NCBI GenBank assembly: GCA_031394025.1
Contig: JANMWO010000592.1
Coordinates: 1 to 37,000, forward strand
Length of the DNA: 37,000 nt
Reading direction: 5' to 3'
DNA from: JANXSF01 sp031394025
GTDB lineage: Bacteria; Acidobacteriota; Terriglobia; Bryobacterales; Bryobacteraceae
Below the pieces are notes generated by a model. That model was given only the letters and a program-made list of their open reading frames with translations. It had not been told where the DNA came from and did not search any database. The translations under genes and the position numbers were made by a program. Of this stretch, positions 7,865-15,638 are shown piece after piece; within the stretch, counting starts at the first letter, position 1; each line of letters begins with the position of its first letter.

Positions 7865-9481
7865 CTACGCTGTAGCTACGATCTGGTTGCCTAGTCCAAG
7901 CGCTTCAATTTCCATTTCCCTGATGCGGAATTTCTGCACCTTGCCGCTGATGGTCATGGGGAACTCATCCACAATGCGAATGTGATGGGGGACTTTGAAG
8001 TGGGCAATTTGACCGCTGCAGAATTCGCGGATCTCCTCCGGCGTCACTGTTTGTCCGGGATGCAAACGTACCCAGGCCCCAACAATTTCACCAAGCTTTA
8101 GATCGGGCAAACCCACCACATGGGCGTCGGCGATTTTGGGATGGGTGAAAAGGAAGCCTTCGATTTCTGCTGGATAAATGTTCTCACCACCGCGAATGAT
8201 CAAGTCCTTGGCGCGTCCGCAGATGTGGAAATGGCCGTCTTCGCGCATGATGGCCAGGTCGCCAGTATGAAGCCAGCCATCAGCATCTACAGCGCGGGCG
8301 GTAGCTTCGGGTTCGTGATCATAGCCGGTCATGAGTAAGTAGCCACGGGCGCACAATTCGCCGGGTTCACCTTGCGGCAAGGTCAGGCCAGTGGCTGCAT
8401 CAACAATCTTAACTTCACAATTGGGGACGGCTGAACCAACGGTGGATGTGCGCTGCTCGAAACTATCTTTGCCACCATGCATGGTGATGATGGGCGATGC
8501 CTCTGTTTGCCCATAAATCACGGCCACTTCCGGGCAATGCATCAGTGAATTCACTTGCTTCAATAGTTCGACAGGGCAGGGCGCGCCTCCCATGAAGGCG
8601 ATGCGTAGCGTGCTGAGGTTGAAGTGGGAGAACTCCGGGTGTTGCAATTGCGCAATGAACATGGTGGGCACACCGCCTATGACGGTGGCTCTTTCTTCTT
8701 GCACCGCTTCTAACGAAGCACGCGGATCGAATGAGGCGGAAGGCAGGATGATGGTTGTGCCTCGCGTCACACAATTCAGAACAGAACAAACGCACCCGGC
8801 GCAATGATACAAGGGAAACGGGACAACCATGCGGTCTTGTTCCGTCAGGGCTAACCAGTCGCCAGTGTAAAATGCGTTGTTAACCAAATTATGATGTGTA
8901 AGTAGAACGCCTTTTGGACTTCCAGTAGTTCCTGACGTGTACTGAATGTTAGTGACGTGGTGAGCGGCGACTGGTGTGGAAGGCAAGTCGCAACCGTTGG
9001 CAAGCAGTGCATCCCATTCGCTTGTTCCCAAGTGAACAACGTGAGTCAGCGGATGTTCCGAGGAGCGCGCGGAATCAAGAATTTGTTGATAGTTCGCGCG
9101 CCCGTCCTGGGCATAAAGAAACAATGCTTTAATCGCCGATTTGCGCAGGATGAAAGCCATTTCATGCGACCGGTAGGCGGGGTTCACATTCACCAGAACA
9201 TAACCAGCGCGTGCGCAAGCATACTGCAACAGAACCCATTCCACGCAGGTTGTGGACCAGATGCCTACACGATCCTGGGGTTGCAGGCCAAGGCCAGCAA
9301 GACCTCGTGCAACAAGGGTCACTGCTTCATCGAATTGTTGCCAAGTGTAGCGGATGTTCTGATGACGTACGATTAGCGCTTCGTGTTGAGGGAAACGAAT
9401 TGCGGTTTGGGCAAGAGTCTCGGCCAAGGTGAGTGCTGAAAGTGGAGTATCAGGGCCTTTGGCATAACTGAGGGCTGGCAT
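7865..9481 (-). CDS. Acyl-CoA ligase (AMP-binding, FadD-like)
   Basis: 538 aa, full length for the ANL adenylate-forming family. The AMP-binding P-loop YTSGTTGSPKG is at 181-191; further core motifs are YGQTEASP, GWLHTGDLAIMREDGHFHI and GRAKDLIIRGGENIYPAEIE; the C-terminal lysine motif SGKVQKF lies near 512-518. It activates a carboxylic acid to acyl-AMP and then acyl-CoA; medium- or long-chain fatty acids are most likely, but the acid is not defined. Start ATG 9481 follows a minus-strand TATACT at 10 nt. Stands alone on its strand, divergent from the TonB receptor gene. Confidence 0.9.
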   Translation of the reverse strand: MPALSYAKGPDTPLSALTLAETLAQTAIRFPQHEALIVRHQNIRYTWQQFDEAVTLVARGLAGLGLQPQDRVGIWSTTCVEWVLLQYACARAGYVLVNVNPAYRSHEMAFILRKSAIKALFLYAQDGRANYQQILDSARSSEHPLTHVVHLGTSEWDALLANGCDLPSTPVAAHHVTNIQYTSGTTGSPKGVLLTHHNLVNNAFYTGDWLALTEQDRMVVPFPLYHCAGCVCSVLNCVTRGTTIILPSASFDPRASLEAVQEERATVIGGVPTMFIAQLQHPEFSHFNLSTLRIAFMGGAPCPVELLKQVNSLMHCPEVAVIYGQTEASPIITMHGGKDSFEQRTSTVGSAVPNCEVKIVDAATGLTLPQGEPGELCARGYLLMTGYDHEPEATARAVDADGWLHTGDLAIMREDGHFHICGRAKDLIIRGGENIYPAEIEGFLFTHPKIADAHVVGLPDLKLGEIVGAWVRLHPGQTVTPEEIREFCSGQIAHFKVPHHIRIVDEFPMTISGKVQKFRIREMEIEALGLGNQIVATA

Positions 9482-9491
9482 AGATTCGCTA

Positions 9492-9497
9492 AGTATA
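9492..9497 (-). promoter_or_regulatory. Putative -10 element (TATACT) of the acyl-CoA ligase gene
   Basis: TATACT on the minus strand lies 10 nt before ATG 9481, in an AT-rich stretch of the 99-bp divergent intergenic region. There is no Shine-Dalgarno sequence in the 10-nt gap. Confidence 0.38.
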
Positions 9498-9580
9498 TAA
9501 AAATTCTAATTCCAAGTGAAGCAAACATGTAACTAACTTGTCATCGTACTGAAACAGATCCACTGGTAACGTCGTAAGGA

Positions 9581-12500
9581 ATGAAATACCTATTCTCAAC
9601 TATTGTCTTTATGAGTGTCGCGCTAGCCCAATTGGACCAAGCGCGTATCTCTGGAACCGTTGTGGATTCCTCTGGCGCATTGATTCCCGGGGCCACAATC
9701 ACTGTCAAGAATCAAAAAACAGGCGCAGAACGTGAAGCAAAATCCAACGAAACCGCTACTTTTTTTATCCCGGGCTTGAGTCCCTCAGTTTATTCCATGA
9801 CCGTGGTTAGTCCAGGTTTGGCCAATGCGCAATTCAAGGACATGAACCTTGCCGTTGGGCAGGAACGTAACGTGACTGTAACTATGATGCCGGCTTCGGT
9901 AAGTACGGAGATTTCAGTTTCAGGTGGAGAGCTTGTTGTGATTGACACCAGCTCCGCTTCCGTTGGAGCAAACATTAACGCTCGGGAAGTGGCTAGCATG
10001 CCTCTTAACGGTCGGCAGATTTCGCAACTCTATCTTTTGGCACCTGGTGCGCAAACCGCAGGCGGCGGCACTTACGACAACATTCGCTTTAGCGGTCGGG
10101 CCAACCAACAAAATGCCGTGCGATTCGATGGAGTAGAAGGGTCTTCCATCATTGACTCATCTCCGGGGAACATCAACGGTCAGACTTCTTCCAGCTTCCG
10201 CTTGCAGGCCAGCCTGGAAACAGTGCAGGAGTTCCGTGTGGAATCCAGTAACTATCCGGCGGAATACGGCACCGGCACTGGTGGGCAGATTAGTATTGTC
10301 ACCAAATCTGGAGGCAATGAATTGCATGGTAGCGTGTTTGAATACCTGCGAAATTCTTCGTTGGATGCACGCAACTATTTCGATGGACTTTTCAAATCGC
10401 CATTGCGACTGAATCAATTCGGTGGTTCTCTGGGCGGCGCAATCATTAAAGACAAGCTATTCGTCTTTGGTCACTACGAAGGGTTGCGACAACGCGCAGG
10501 GTTCCCCCTGGTTGGGCAAGTACCCAGTGCTGCGGTTCGCAATTTACCGATCTGCGTACCTGGTTCCACCGCTCGCTGTGTGGAGGCTTCTGTCAAGCCA
10601 TTATTCGGCGCATATCCAATTGGCAATGCGGTGACGCCAAATCCTGATTTCGATTTGGCGCAGATTGATGGACGCTCGGTGGTGAATGAAAATTCTGAAA
10701 GCATCCGTTTTGATTATCGTCAAAGTGAAAAGAACATGTTTTATGTCCGATGGTTCCGTGATGATGGGCACTCCACGTCACCCTTCGATGTTTCCGGCAG
10801 CGCATTTGAACAACGGGCCCTTGCCCAGAACGGCGTCCTTAGTTGGCAGCGCATTCTTGCACCCACTGTGATTAACGAGGCAAAGTTCGGTTACAACGGA
10901 CCCAAGACACGCACCAACGGTGTGGCACCGATAGTTACTGGATTAGACCTTAGCGGTGTGACGTTGAACATAACTGGGGCCAATGTTCTGGTGGGAATCG
11001 GCGGTCAAGGCGCGAGTGCTGGCATCTCCATTCCTTCGGGTCAGGTGCGGGCAAGCAGCGCTACCAATGGCCGTGGCCAACCCTATACGAATTACTCACT
11101 CAGCTATGTGGATAACTTAAGCTGGATCAAAGGGAACCATAACTTCAAGTTAGGTGGTGAATTTCGTCAAGTGCGTCTTTACACAGACAGACTGGGCGGC
11201 GTCACTTACGCGTTTAGTAACTTGAATGCATTCCTGGCGAATACACCTACCATCACTGTGAATGGGGATCTTAGCGCCCCCAGCCCGTTTAACAATGGTG
11301 CAACGGGAAATCGTTTTGGAAAGACTGAGATGTTTGATGTCTACGCGCAGGATGAATACAAGATTCGACCGAATGTTACTTTGAGCTACGGCCTGCGTTA
11401 TGAATACTACACACCCATGCGGGAAGATCGAAATCTTGTTGTGCTTTACAACATTGTGACGGGTAAGTTAGACGTTCCTGGTAGCCGTCCTTTCTATCAG
11501 ACAGCAAAGGCCAGCTTCGGACCGCGTCTGGCTTTGAGCTGGACGCCGGATTCGCTAAAGGGTAAGACCACGTTGCGCATTGGGTCGGGATATTACTACG
11601 GTCCGGGCCAGGGTGAAGACTTGATTCAACCGATTGAAAGTGATCGCGTGAGTGTTTCTGCAGTGGGTCGTTATCCGATTGACGCATTGTCCGTGATTAA
11701 GAATTTCAACGTGAACACAGCAACCGGCATTGGGGTTCGAGCGTACGCGCCTGGTTACAAGGTGCCTGAAAAGATCCTCAGTTACACCTTCTCTGTGCAG
11801 CAACAGCTTCCTTTCGGAGCGATTTTGCAAATGGCGTATGTGGGCAGCCAGGGTCGCAACTTGTTTTTGCGTAGCACTGCCAACAAAGTAATTGGCGTCA
11901 CAATGAATGCAACCACTGGCGTTGGTTCTGTGGTTCGTGAATTTGGTCCTCAATTTGGTGAGATTGATTACAAGACCACCGGTGGGACCGATCATTATGA
12001 CTCGTTGCAAACCACGTTGAACCGCCGCTTCAGTAAGGGCTTGACGTTAGGTGCGCAATGGACCTACGGGCATAGCATCGGCAACACTGGTGGATCAAAC
12101 GAAGCAAACACCGCCACTAACCCATATAACTTCAAAGCTGACCGCGGCAACAACGCTTTTGACGTTCGTCATAGCGCCAATATTTCTGCCATGTATGAAC
12201 TGCCTTTTGCTAAAAATAATCGATGGATTGGTGGCTGGCAGGTTGGTGGTATTGTGAATGCGCGAAGTGGACTGCCGCTGGATATTCGCATTACACGTCC
12301 TGACATTGTGTATCGGGATACTCGCAACGGCACCATTGTGAATGCGCCCATTGTGGTCAGCGGCACTCCGGTGACTGTTCCAGTGATTAATGTTTTAGGC
12401 GGCGGAAATTCCCGCGACGTTCGTTTCCCAGACGTTGTGGCCGGTGTGAATCCGTTCCTTCAAAACGTCAGTGACAAGAAGTACTTCCTGAACCCTGCGG

Positions 12501-12850
12501 CGTTTTCCGTGCCGAATCCAGGCACGTTCGGCAACCTTGGTCGTGGTGCATTGCATGGTCCAGGACTCAGTCAACTGGATTTGACTCTCCACAAGAAGTT
12601 CAAATTGACAGAGCGCTTGAATACTGAGTTTCGCTTCGAGGTTTACAACCTGTTCAACAAAGCGAACTTCGCAAATCCGGTAGTACGTTTAAACAATGTA
12701 TTGGGCACTTCAGGCAACACGCTGCAACCTGGGCAAGCTTACACAGCGACCACAGGTGGATCATTCGGGCAGATTCAACAGACGGTGGAAAGCGCGGTGG
12801 GCCTGGGTGCACAGCGTCAAATTCAGATGTCGCTGCGGTTTAGTTTTTAG
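9581..12850 (+). CDS. Oar-like TonB-dependent receptor with carboxypeptidase-regulatory domain
   Basis: 1089 aa. Signal peptide at 1-17 (MKYLFSTIVFMSVALAQ); carboxypeptidase-regulatory-like beta-sandwich at about 21-105 (ARISGTVVDSSGALIPGATI); plug at about 115-230 (REVASMPLNGRQISQLYLLAPG); the remainder is a large outer-membrane beta-barrel rich in aromatic-terminated strands, ending in Phe (MSLRFSF), the usual BAM signal. Such Oar-like receptors are expanded in Acidobacteria and probably import oligosaccharides, peptides or siderophores; ligand unknown. No clear TonB box is visible. The AAGGA just before ATG 9581 is too close to be an efficient Shine-Dalgarno. Not in an operon; followed by a strong hairpin. 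Confidence 0.92.
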   Translation: MKYLFSTIVFMSVALAQLDQARISGTVVDSSGALIPGATITVKNQKTGAEREAKSNETATFFIPGLSPSVYSMTVVSPGLANAQFKDMNLAVGQERNVTVTMMPASVSTEISVSGGELVVIDTSSASVGANINAREVASMPLNGRQISQLYLLAPGAQTAGGGTYDNIRFSGRANQQNAVRFDGVEGSSIIDSSPGNINGQTSSSFRLQASLETVQEFRVESSNYPAEYGTGTGGQISIVTKSGGNELHGSVFEYLRNSSLDARNYFDGLFKSPLRLNQFGGSLGGAIIKDKLFVFGHYEGLRQRAGFPLVGQVPSAAVRNLPICVPGSTARCVEASVKPLFGAYPIGNAVTPNPDFDLAQIDGRSVVNENSESIRFDYRQSEKNMFYVRWFRDDGHSTSPFDVSGSAFEQRALAQNGVLSWQRILAPTVINEAKFGYNGPKTRTNGVAPIVTGLDLSGVTLNITGANVLVGIGGQGASAGISIPSGQVRASSATNGRGQPYTNYSLSYVDNLSWIKGNHNFKLGGEFRQVRLYTDRLGGVTYAFSNLNAFLANTPTITVNGDLSAPSPFNNGATGNRFGKTEMFDVYAQDEYKIRPNVTLSYGLRYEYYTPMREDRNLVVLYNIVTGKLDVPGSRPFYQTAKASFGPRLALSWTPDSLKGKTTLRIGSGYYYGPGQGEDLIQPIESDRVSVSAVGRYPIDALSVIKNFNVNTATGIGVRAYAPGYKVPEKILSYTFSVQQQLPFGAILQMAYVGSQGRNLFLRSTANKVIGVTMNATTGVGSVVREFGPQFGEIDYKTTGGTDHYDSLQTTLNRRFSKGLTLGAQWTYGHSIGNTGGSNEANTATNPYNFKADRGNNAFDVRHSANISAMYELPFAKNNRWIGGWQVGGIVNARSGLPLDIRITRPDIVYRDTRNGTIVNAPIVVSGTPVTVPVINVLGGGNSRDVRFPDVVAGVNPFLQNVSDKKYFLNPAAFSVPNPGTFGNLGRGALHGPGLSQLDLTLHKKFKLTERLNTEFRFEVYNLFNKANFANPVVRLNNVLGTSGNTLQPGQAYTATTGGSFGQIQQTVESAVGLGAQRQIQMSLRFSF

Positions 12851-12865
12851 TTAGTAGATGATATG

Positions 12866-12906
12866 AAAAGCCCGCCGTCAGAGAAAGTCTCTAACGGCGG
12901 GCTTTT
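12866..12906. terminator. Bidirectional intrinsic terminator between TonB receptor and response regulator
   Basis: Perfect 13-bp inverted repeat: left arm AAAAGCCCGCCGT (12866-12878), right arm ACGGCGGGCTTTT (12894-12906), 15-nt loop. The arms supply a T-tract on both strands, so it can stop the receptor transcript and the convergent response-regulator transcript (stop at 12928). Confidence 0.92.
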
Positions 12907-12927
12907 ATTTGCCTTCCCTTGCTAGCG

Positions 12928-13566
12928 TTAATCGATCAAACCTTTGCGAACTGCGAACCGAACCAGCTCCCCAGTGGAATGCAGATTCAACTTCTCCATG
13001 ATCCGACCACGATGGGCGTCCACAGTGTAAACGCTCAAGTTCAGTAGCGTGGCAATATCCTTGTTGGTCTTCCCTTCGGCAATCAATTGGAGCACTTCGC
13101 GTTCGCGACTGCTAAGCAGATCCAACGGGTCGGTTACGTGACGCCGGTAATCTACCAGCACCGCTTCTGACACCGAAGGGTGAAGATACCCTTCCCCGCG
13201 AGCCACTGCCCGGACCGCTGCCAATAGTTCCGTATCCAGCGAATCTTTTAGAAGATAGCCTTTGGCCCCAGCCCGCAAAATTTCGCGCACATAAACAGAG
13301 TCCTTGTGCATGCTCAGCGCCAGCACTCTGGTTTGCGGATTGCTTGCTGCCAAACGACGGGTTGCTTCAATGCCATTCAGTTCCGGCATGGCCACGTCCA
13401 TCACCACAATGTCGGGATTCAGTTCGGTGGCCATGGTAACGCATTCCTTCCCATTGCCAGCCTCCCCAATAATTTCCATATCAGGCTGGGAAGATAAAAT
13501 CAGACGAAATCCCTTGCGGACTACGGCGTGATCATCGGCTAGTAAAATGCGAATTTTTTGGCTCAT
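12928..13566 (-). CDS. NarL/FixJ-type response regulator (orphan)
   Basis: 212 aa from ATG 13566, which begins the receiver domain directly (MSQKIRILLADDHAVVRKGF); a TTG extension to 13614 adds only non-conserved residues. Receiver at 1-120 with acidic pair Asp11-Asp12, phospho-acceptor Asp57 (VVMDVAMPELNG), Ser85 and Lys107. LuxR-type helix-turn-helix at about 148-205 (LSSREREVLQLIAEGKTNKDIATLL). Phosphorylation would favour DNA binding and transcription control. No histidine kinase gene is adjacent or anywhere in the window, so its partner is elsewhere. It converges on the TonB receptor gene across the shared terminator. Targets unknown. Confidence 0.9.
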   Translation of the reverse strand: MSQKIRILLADDHAVVRKGFRLILSSQPDMEIIGEAGNGKECVTMATELNPDIVVMDVAMPELNGIEATRRLAASNPQTRVLALSMHKDSVYVREILRAGAKGYLLKDSLDTELLAAVRAVARGEGYLHPSVSEAVLVDYRRHVTDPLDLLSSREREVLQLIAEGKTNKDIATLLNLSVYTVDAHRGRIMEKLNLHSTGELVRFAVRKGLID

Positions 13567-13737
13567 TCTGCTGCTGGCGGGCAACTTTCTCCAGTTCCCC
13601 TTCATTATCGCCAATTAGGATCTGGTGCGCCTTCAATCTTTTTACACTTTCCTGATACATCTCACCCTCATCTTGACAAGGAATGGATTCAGATCGTCGT
13701 TTATTTTGCGGCTTTGTTAGCGCGGGTGAAACCACTT

Positions 13738-13959
13738 GGTAGCTATATGGCCGCTATCTACTGCAAGCAGGTGATGAAAGTTCTGGCTATCATGAGTACC
13801 ATCTCTCTGCCAGCCATCGTGATTTCCGGTTTCTTTGGAATGAACTTGAAGCAAATGCCATTCAGTGACAATCCTTACGGTCCAATCATCGTCATCGGCA
13901 TGAAGGTCTCTGTGACTGTCAGCTTGCTGATTTTACTTCGCCGCATGCGATGGATCTGA
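13738..13959 (+). pseudogene. CorA-type Mg2+ transporter, C-terminal remnant
   Basis: An open frame over 13558-13959 contains, from about 13738, the end of a CorA protein: VMKVLAIMSTISLPAIVISG is the last cytoplasmic helix and TM1, FGMNL corresponds to the family's YGMNF (GMN) signature, and PYGPIIVIGMKVSV to RRMRWI is TM2 with its basic tail. CorA proteins are about 300 aa; only about 73 remain and the cytoplasmic funnel domain is missing. The upstream part of the frame, which overlaps the divergent regulator start, shows no CorA similarity. I read it as a 5'-deleted remnant unable to form a channel alone. It occupies most of the otherwise empty 13567-13991 gap. Confidence 0.72.
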
Positions 13960-13991
13960 TATTCCTGACAAAGTCCTGGTAGGATCAGGGT

Positions 13992-14294
13992 ATGAAGCTA
14001 TTTACATCGTTCTTGTTTGTTGCCACCGTTGCCTTCAGCGCGGAGATGACCGGATGGATCAGCGATGCGTCCTGCGGTGCCGGGAATGGCAATGGTTCCG
14101 AGTCAGCTCGCGAATGCGCTAAGCGCTGCATTAAAGACGGGGCCGCTCCGGTCTTTGTCACAGAAAAGGAAGGTAAAGTCTTCCGTTTGACCAACGGCGA
14201 CCTGGCCAAGACCCATCTGGATTCCAAGGTGAAAATCACCGGCGACGTGAAAGATGGCAAACTGATGATCGCCAAGATTGTAGATGTAAAGTAG
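13992..14294 (+). CDS. Small secreted protein (DUF5818-like, acidobacterial)
   Basis: 100 aa. Signal peptide at 1-17 (MKLFTSFLFVATVAFSA), then a compact domain starting EMTGWISDASCGAG with three cysteines (28, 42 and 46 approximately) spaced like a small disulphide or metal-binding domain, and a C-terminal beta-rich part (VFVTEKEGKVFRL, KVKITGDVKDGKLMIAKI). The TGWISD...C...C..C pattern is one I associate with small secreted proteins of Acidobacteria annotated as DUF5818; this assignment is from memory and not verified. Function unknown. Start ATG 13992 has no strong Shine-Dalgarno. Same strand as the cytochrome gene that follows after 63 bp. Confidence 0.7.
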   Translation: MKLFTSFLFVATVAFSAEMTGWISDASCGAGNGNGSESARECAKRCIKDGAAPVFVTEKEGKVFRLTNGDLAKTHLDSKVKITGDVKDGKLMIAKIVDVK

Positions 14295-14343
14295 TCCAAG
14301 CTAAGTTTTACAAATATAATCATCCAAGGGCTGAAGATCATAA

Positions 14344-14349
14344 TATAAT
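14344..14349 (+). promoter_or_regulatory. Putative -10 element (TATAAT) of the dihaem cytochrome gene
   Basis: A consensus TATAAT lies 8 nt before ATG 14358, implying a leaderless message. A second TATAAT at 14315-14320 could be an alternative promoter. The intervening 14295-14357 region is AT-rich and has no Shine-Dalgarno sequence. Confidence 0.5.
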
Positions 14350-14357
14350 TTAGCTCT

Positions 14358-14771
14358 ATGCGTAGCCTTATACTCATTTTGGTCCTACTGCCATTGCTGG
14401 CTCAGCCACCGGCTGACGGCAAGAAAAAAAGTGGCCCACCGCGACCGCCTCAAAATTTGAAAGTGTTGAAAGTGCCCGCCGGTGATGCCACGTTTATTCG
14501 CACCACCATGGGCGAATACCGGACGGCGCTTGGCGTTCAATGCCAGCATTGTCATGTGCAAGGTAACTTTGCCAGCGATGATAATCCGAAGAAGGAAATG
14601 GCCCGTCATATGGTCACTATGACCGAAGAGATCAACGCCAAGTTCCCAGACGGCAAGGTTCACGTTACCTGCTTTACCTGTCATCGTGGCGGAGTCATGC
14701 CGGAAACAATGGCTGCCGCTGCTGTTCCCGCTCCTGGTGGCCCACCCCCACCGCCCGCGCCGCCTAAATAA
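14358..14771 (+). CDS. Reaction-centre-type dihaem cytochrome c
   Basis: 137 aa. Signal peptide at 1-15 (MRSLILILVLLPLLA). Two c-type haem motifs: CQHCH at about 62-66 and CFTCH at about 105-109, each preceded by a helix carrying Met (ARHMVTMTEEINAKF), the arrangement of half a photosynthetic reaction-centre cytochrome subunit (Cytochrom_C_RC family). Non-photosynthetic Acidobacteria carry many such short copies whose role in periplasmic electron transfer is undefined. The C-terminus is a Pro/Ala/Gly-rich tail (PGGPPPPPAPPK). The SGNH hydrolase gene follows after 88 bp; no functional link is obvious. Confidence 0.85.
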   Translation: MRSLILILVLLPLLAQPPADGKKKSGPPRPPQNLKVLKVPAGDATFIRTTMGEYRTALGVQCQHCHVQGNFASDDNPKKEMARHMVTMTEEINAKFPDGKVHVTCFTCHRGGVMPETMAAAAVPAPGGPPPPPAPPK

Positions 14772-14859
14772 AGTTCCCTGGTGGGAGCTCGCTTGTGTCC
14801 TGGCCCTTGGCGATTTTCGTGCCAGGGTCTGGACACTGTGCGAGAATAGAGCAAATTCT

Positions 14860-15609
14860 ATGCTGAAACAAATCTCTGCCGTACTGTTTTTTATCCCCTC
14901 TCTTGCCTTCCCTCAAATAGCCGAACAATTCCATCCGCCAAAAGCAAACTGCTGCTTACAAGGTACGGCGCAAACCCTAGCCGATCAACTGCAGGATTGG
15001 AATCAGCTTGGCCGCTATCATGAAGACAATGAAAAATTGAAGTCAGAACCGGTAGCAGATGGTCGTGTGGTTTTCCTGGGCGATTCAATCACCGACGGTT
15101 GGAAGTTGGCCCAATTCTTTGCTGGTAAGCCTTATGTGAATCGTGGCATTGGCGGCCAGACTACTCCGCAAATGCTAGTGCGAATGTTTCCCGATGTGAT
15201 CAATCTGAAACCCAAGGTAATGATTCTGCTGGCTGGCACCAATGACATTGCAGGCAACACCGGACCTTCTACCTTTCAGCAAATTACCGAAAATATGCAG
15301 GCCATCACAGAACTGGCCCAGGCCCATGGCATCAAGGTGATTCTATGTTCTGTAATGCCCATCAGCGATTACACTGCGCGCAAGCAGAGCCCCAAGCGTC
15401 CTCCGGCTGACATCCTGAAATTAAACAATTGGATTCGTACTTATGCGAGTAAGTCAGGTGCCATCTTCGCCGATTATTTCAAAGCTGTAGTGGACGATAA
15501 AGGGATGCTGCGTGACGGTTTTTCGCGCGACGGTTTGCATCCGAACGACAAAGGATATGAGTTGTTGGTGCCGGTGGCGGAAGAGGCCATTCAAAAGGCG
15601 CTGCACTAA
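14860..15609 (+). CDS. Secreted SGNH/GDSL-family lipase or esterase
   Basis: 249 aa from ATG 14860; the open frame upstream runs back into the cytochrome gene, and only this ATG gives a signal peptide (MLKQISAVLFFIPSLAFPQ). SGNH blocks: block I FLGDSITDG (catalytic Ser), block II GIGGQTT (Gly), block III LAGTNDIAG (Asn), block V DGLHPNDKGY (Asp and His). This is the platelet-activating-factor-acetylhydrolase-like subgroup common in carbohydrate deacetylases. It probably removes acetyl or acyl groups from glycans outside the cytoplasm; substrate not defined. Upstream and downstream genes are unrelated. Confidence 0.88.
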   Translation: MLKQISAVLFFIPSLAFPQIAEQFHPPKANCCLQGTAQTLADQLQDWNQLGRYHEDNEKLKSEPVADGRVVFLGDSITDGWKLAQFFAGKPYVNRGIGGQTTPQMLVRMFPDVINLKPKVMILLAGTNDIAGNTGPSTFQQITENMQAITELAQAHGIKVILCSVMPISDYTARKQSPKRPPADILKLNNWIRTYASKSGAIFADYFKAVVDDKGMLRDGFSRDGLHPNDKGYELLVPVAEEAIQKALH

Positions 15610-15638
15610 CATCGTTCCTATCAAGCTAAACTAATTGC

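Noticed and set aside
13532..13735. 67-aa minus-strand frame upstream of the response regulator, considered as the end of a histidine kinase
   Set aside because: No kinase or other domain motif is visible and it overlaps the regulator start by 35 bp.
14794..14829. CCTGGC...GCCAGG hairpin after the cytochrome gene
   Set aside because: Six-bp stem, long loop and no T-tract on either side; not a credible terminator.
14686..14859. Upstream extension of the SGNH hydrolase frame
   Set aside because: It overlaps the cytochrome gene in another frame; the signal peptide starts at ATG 14860.
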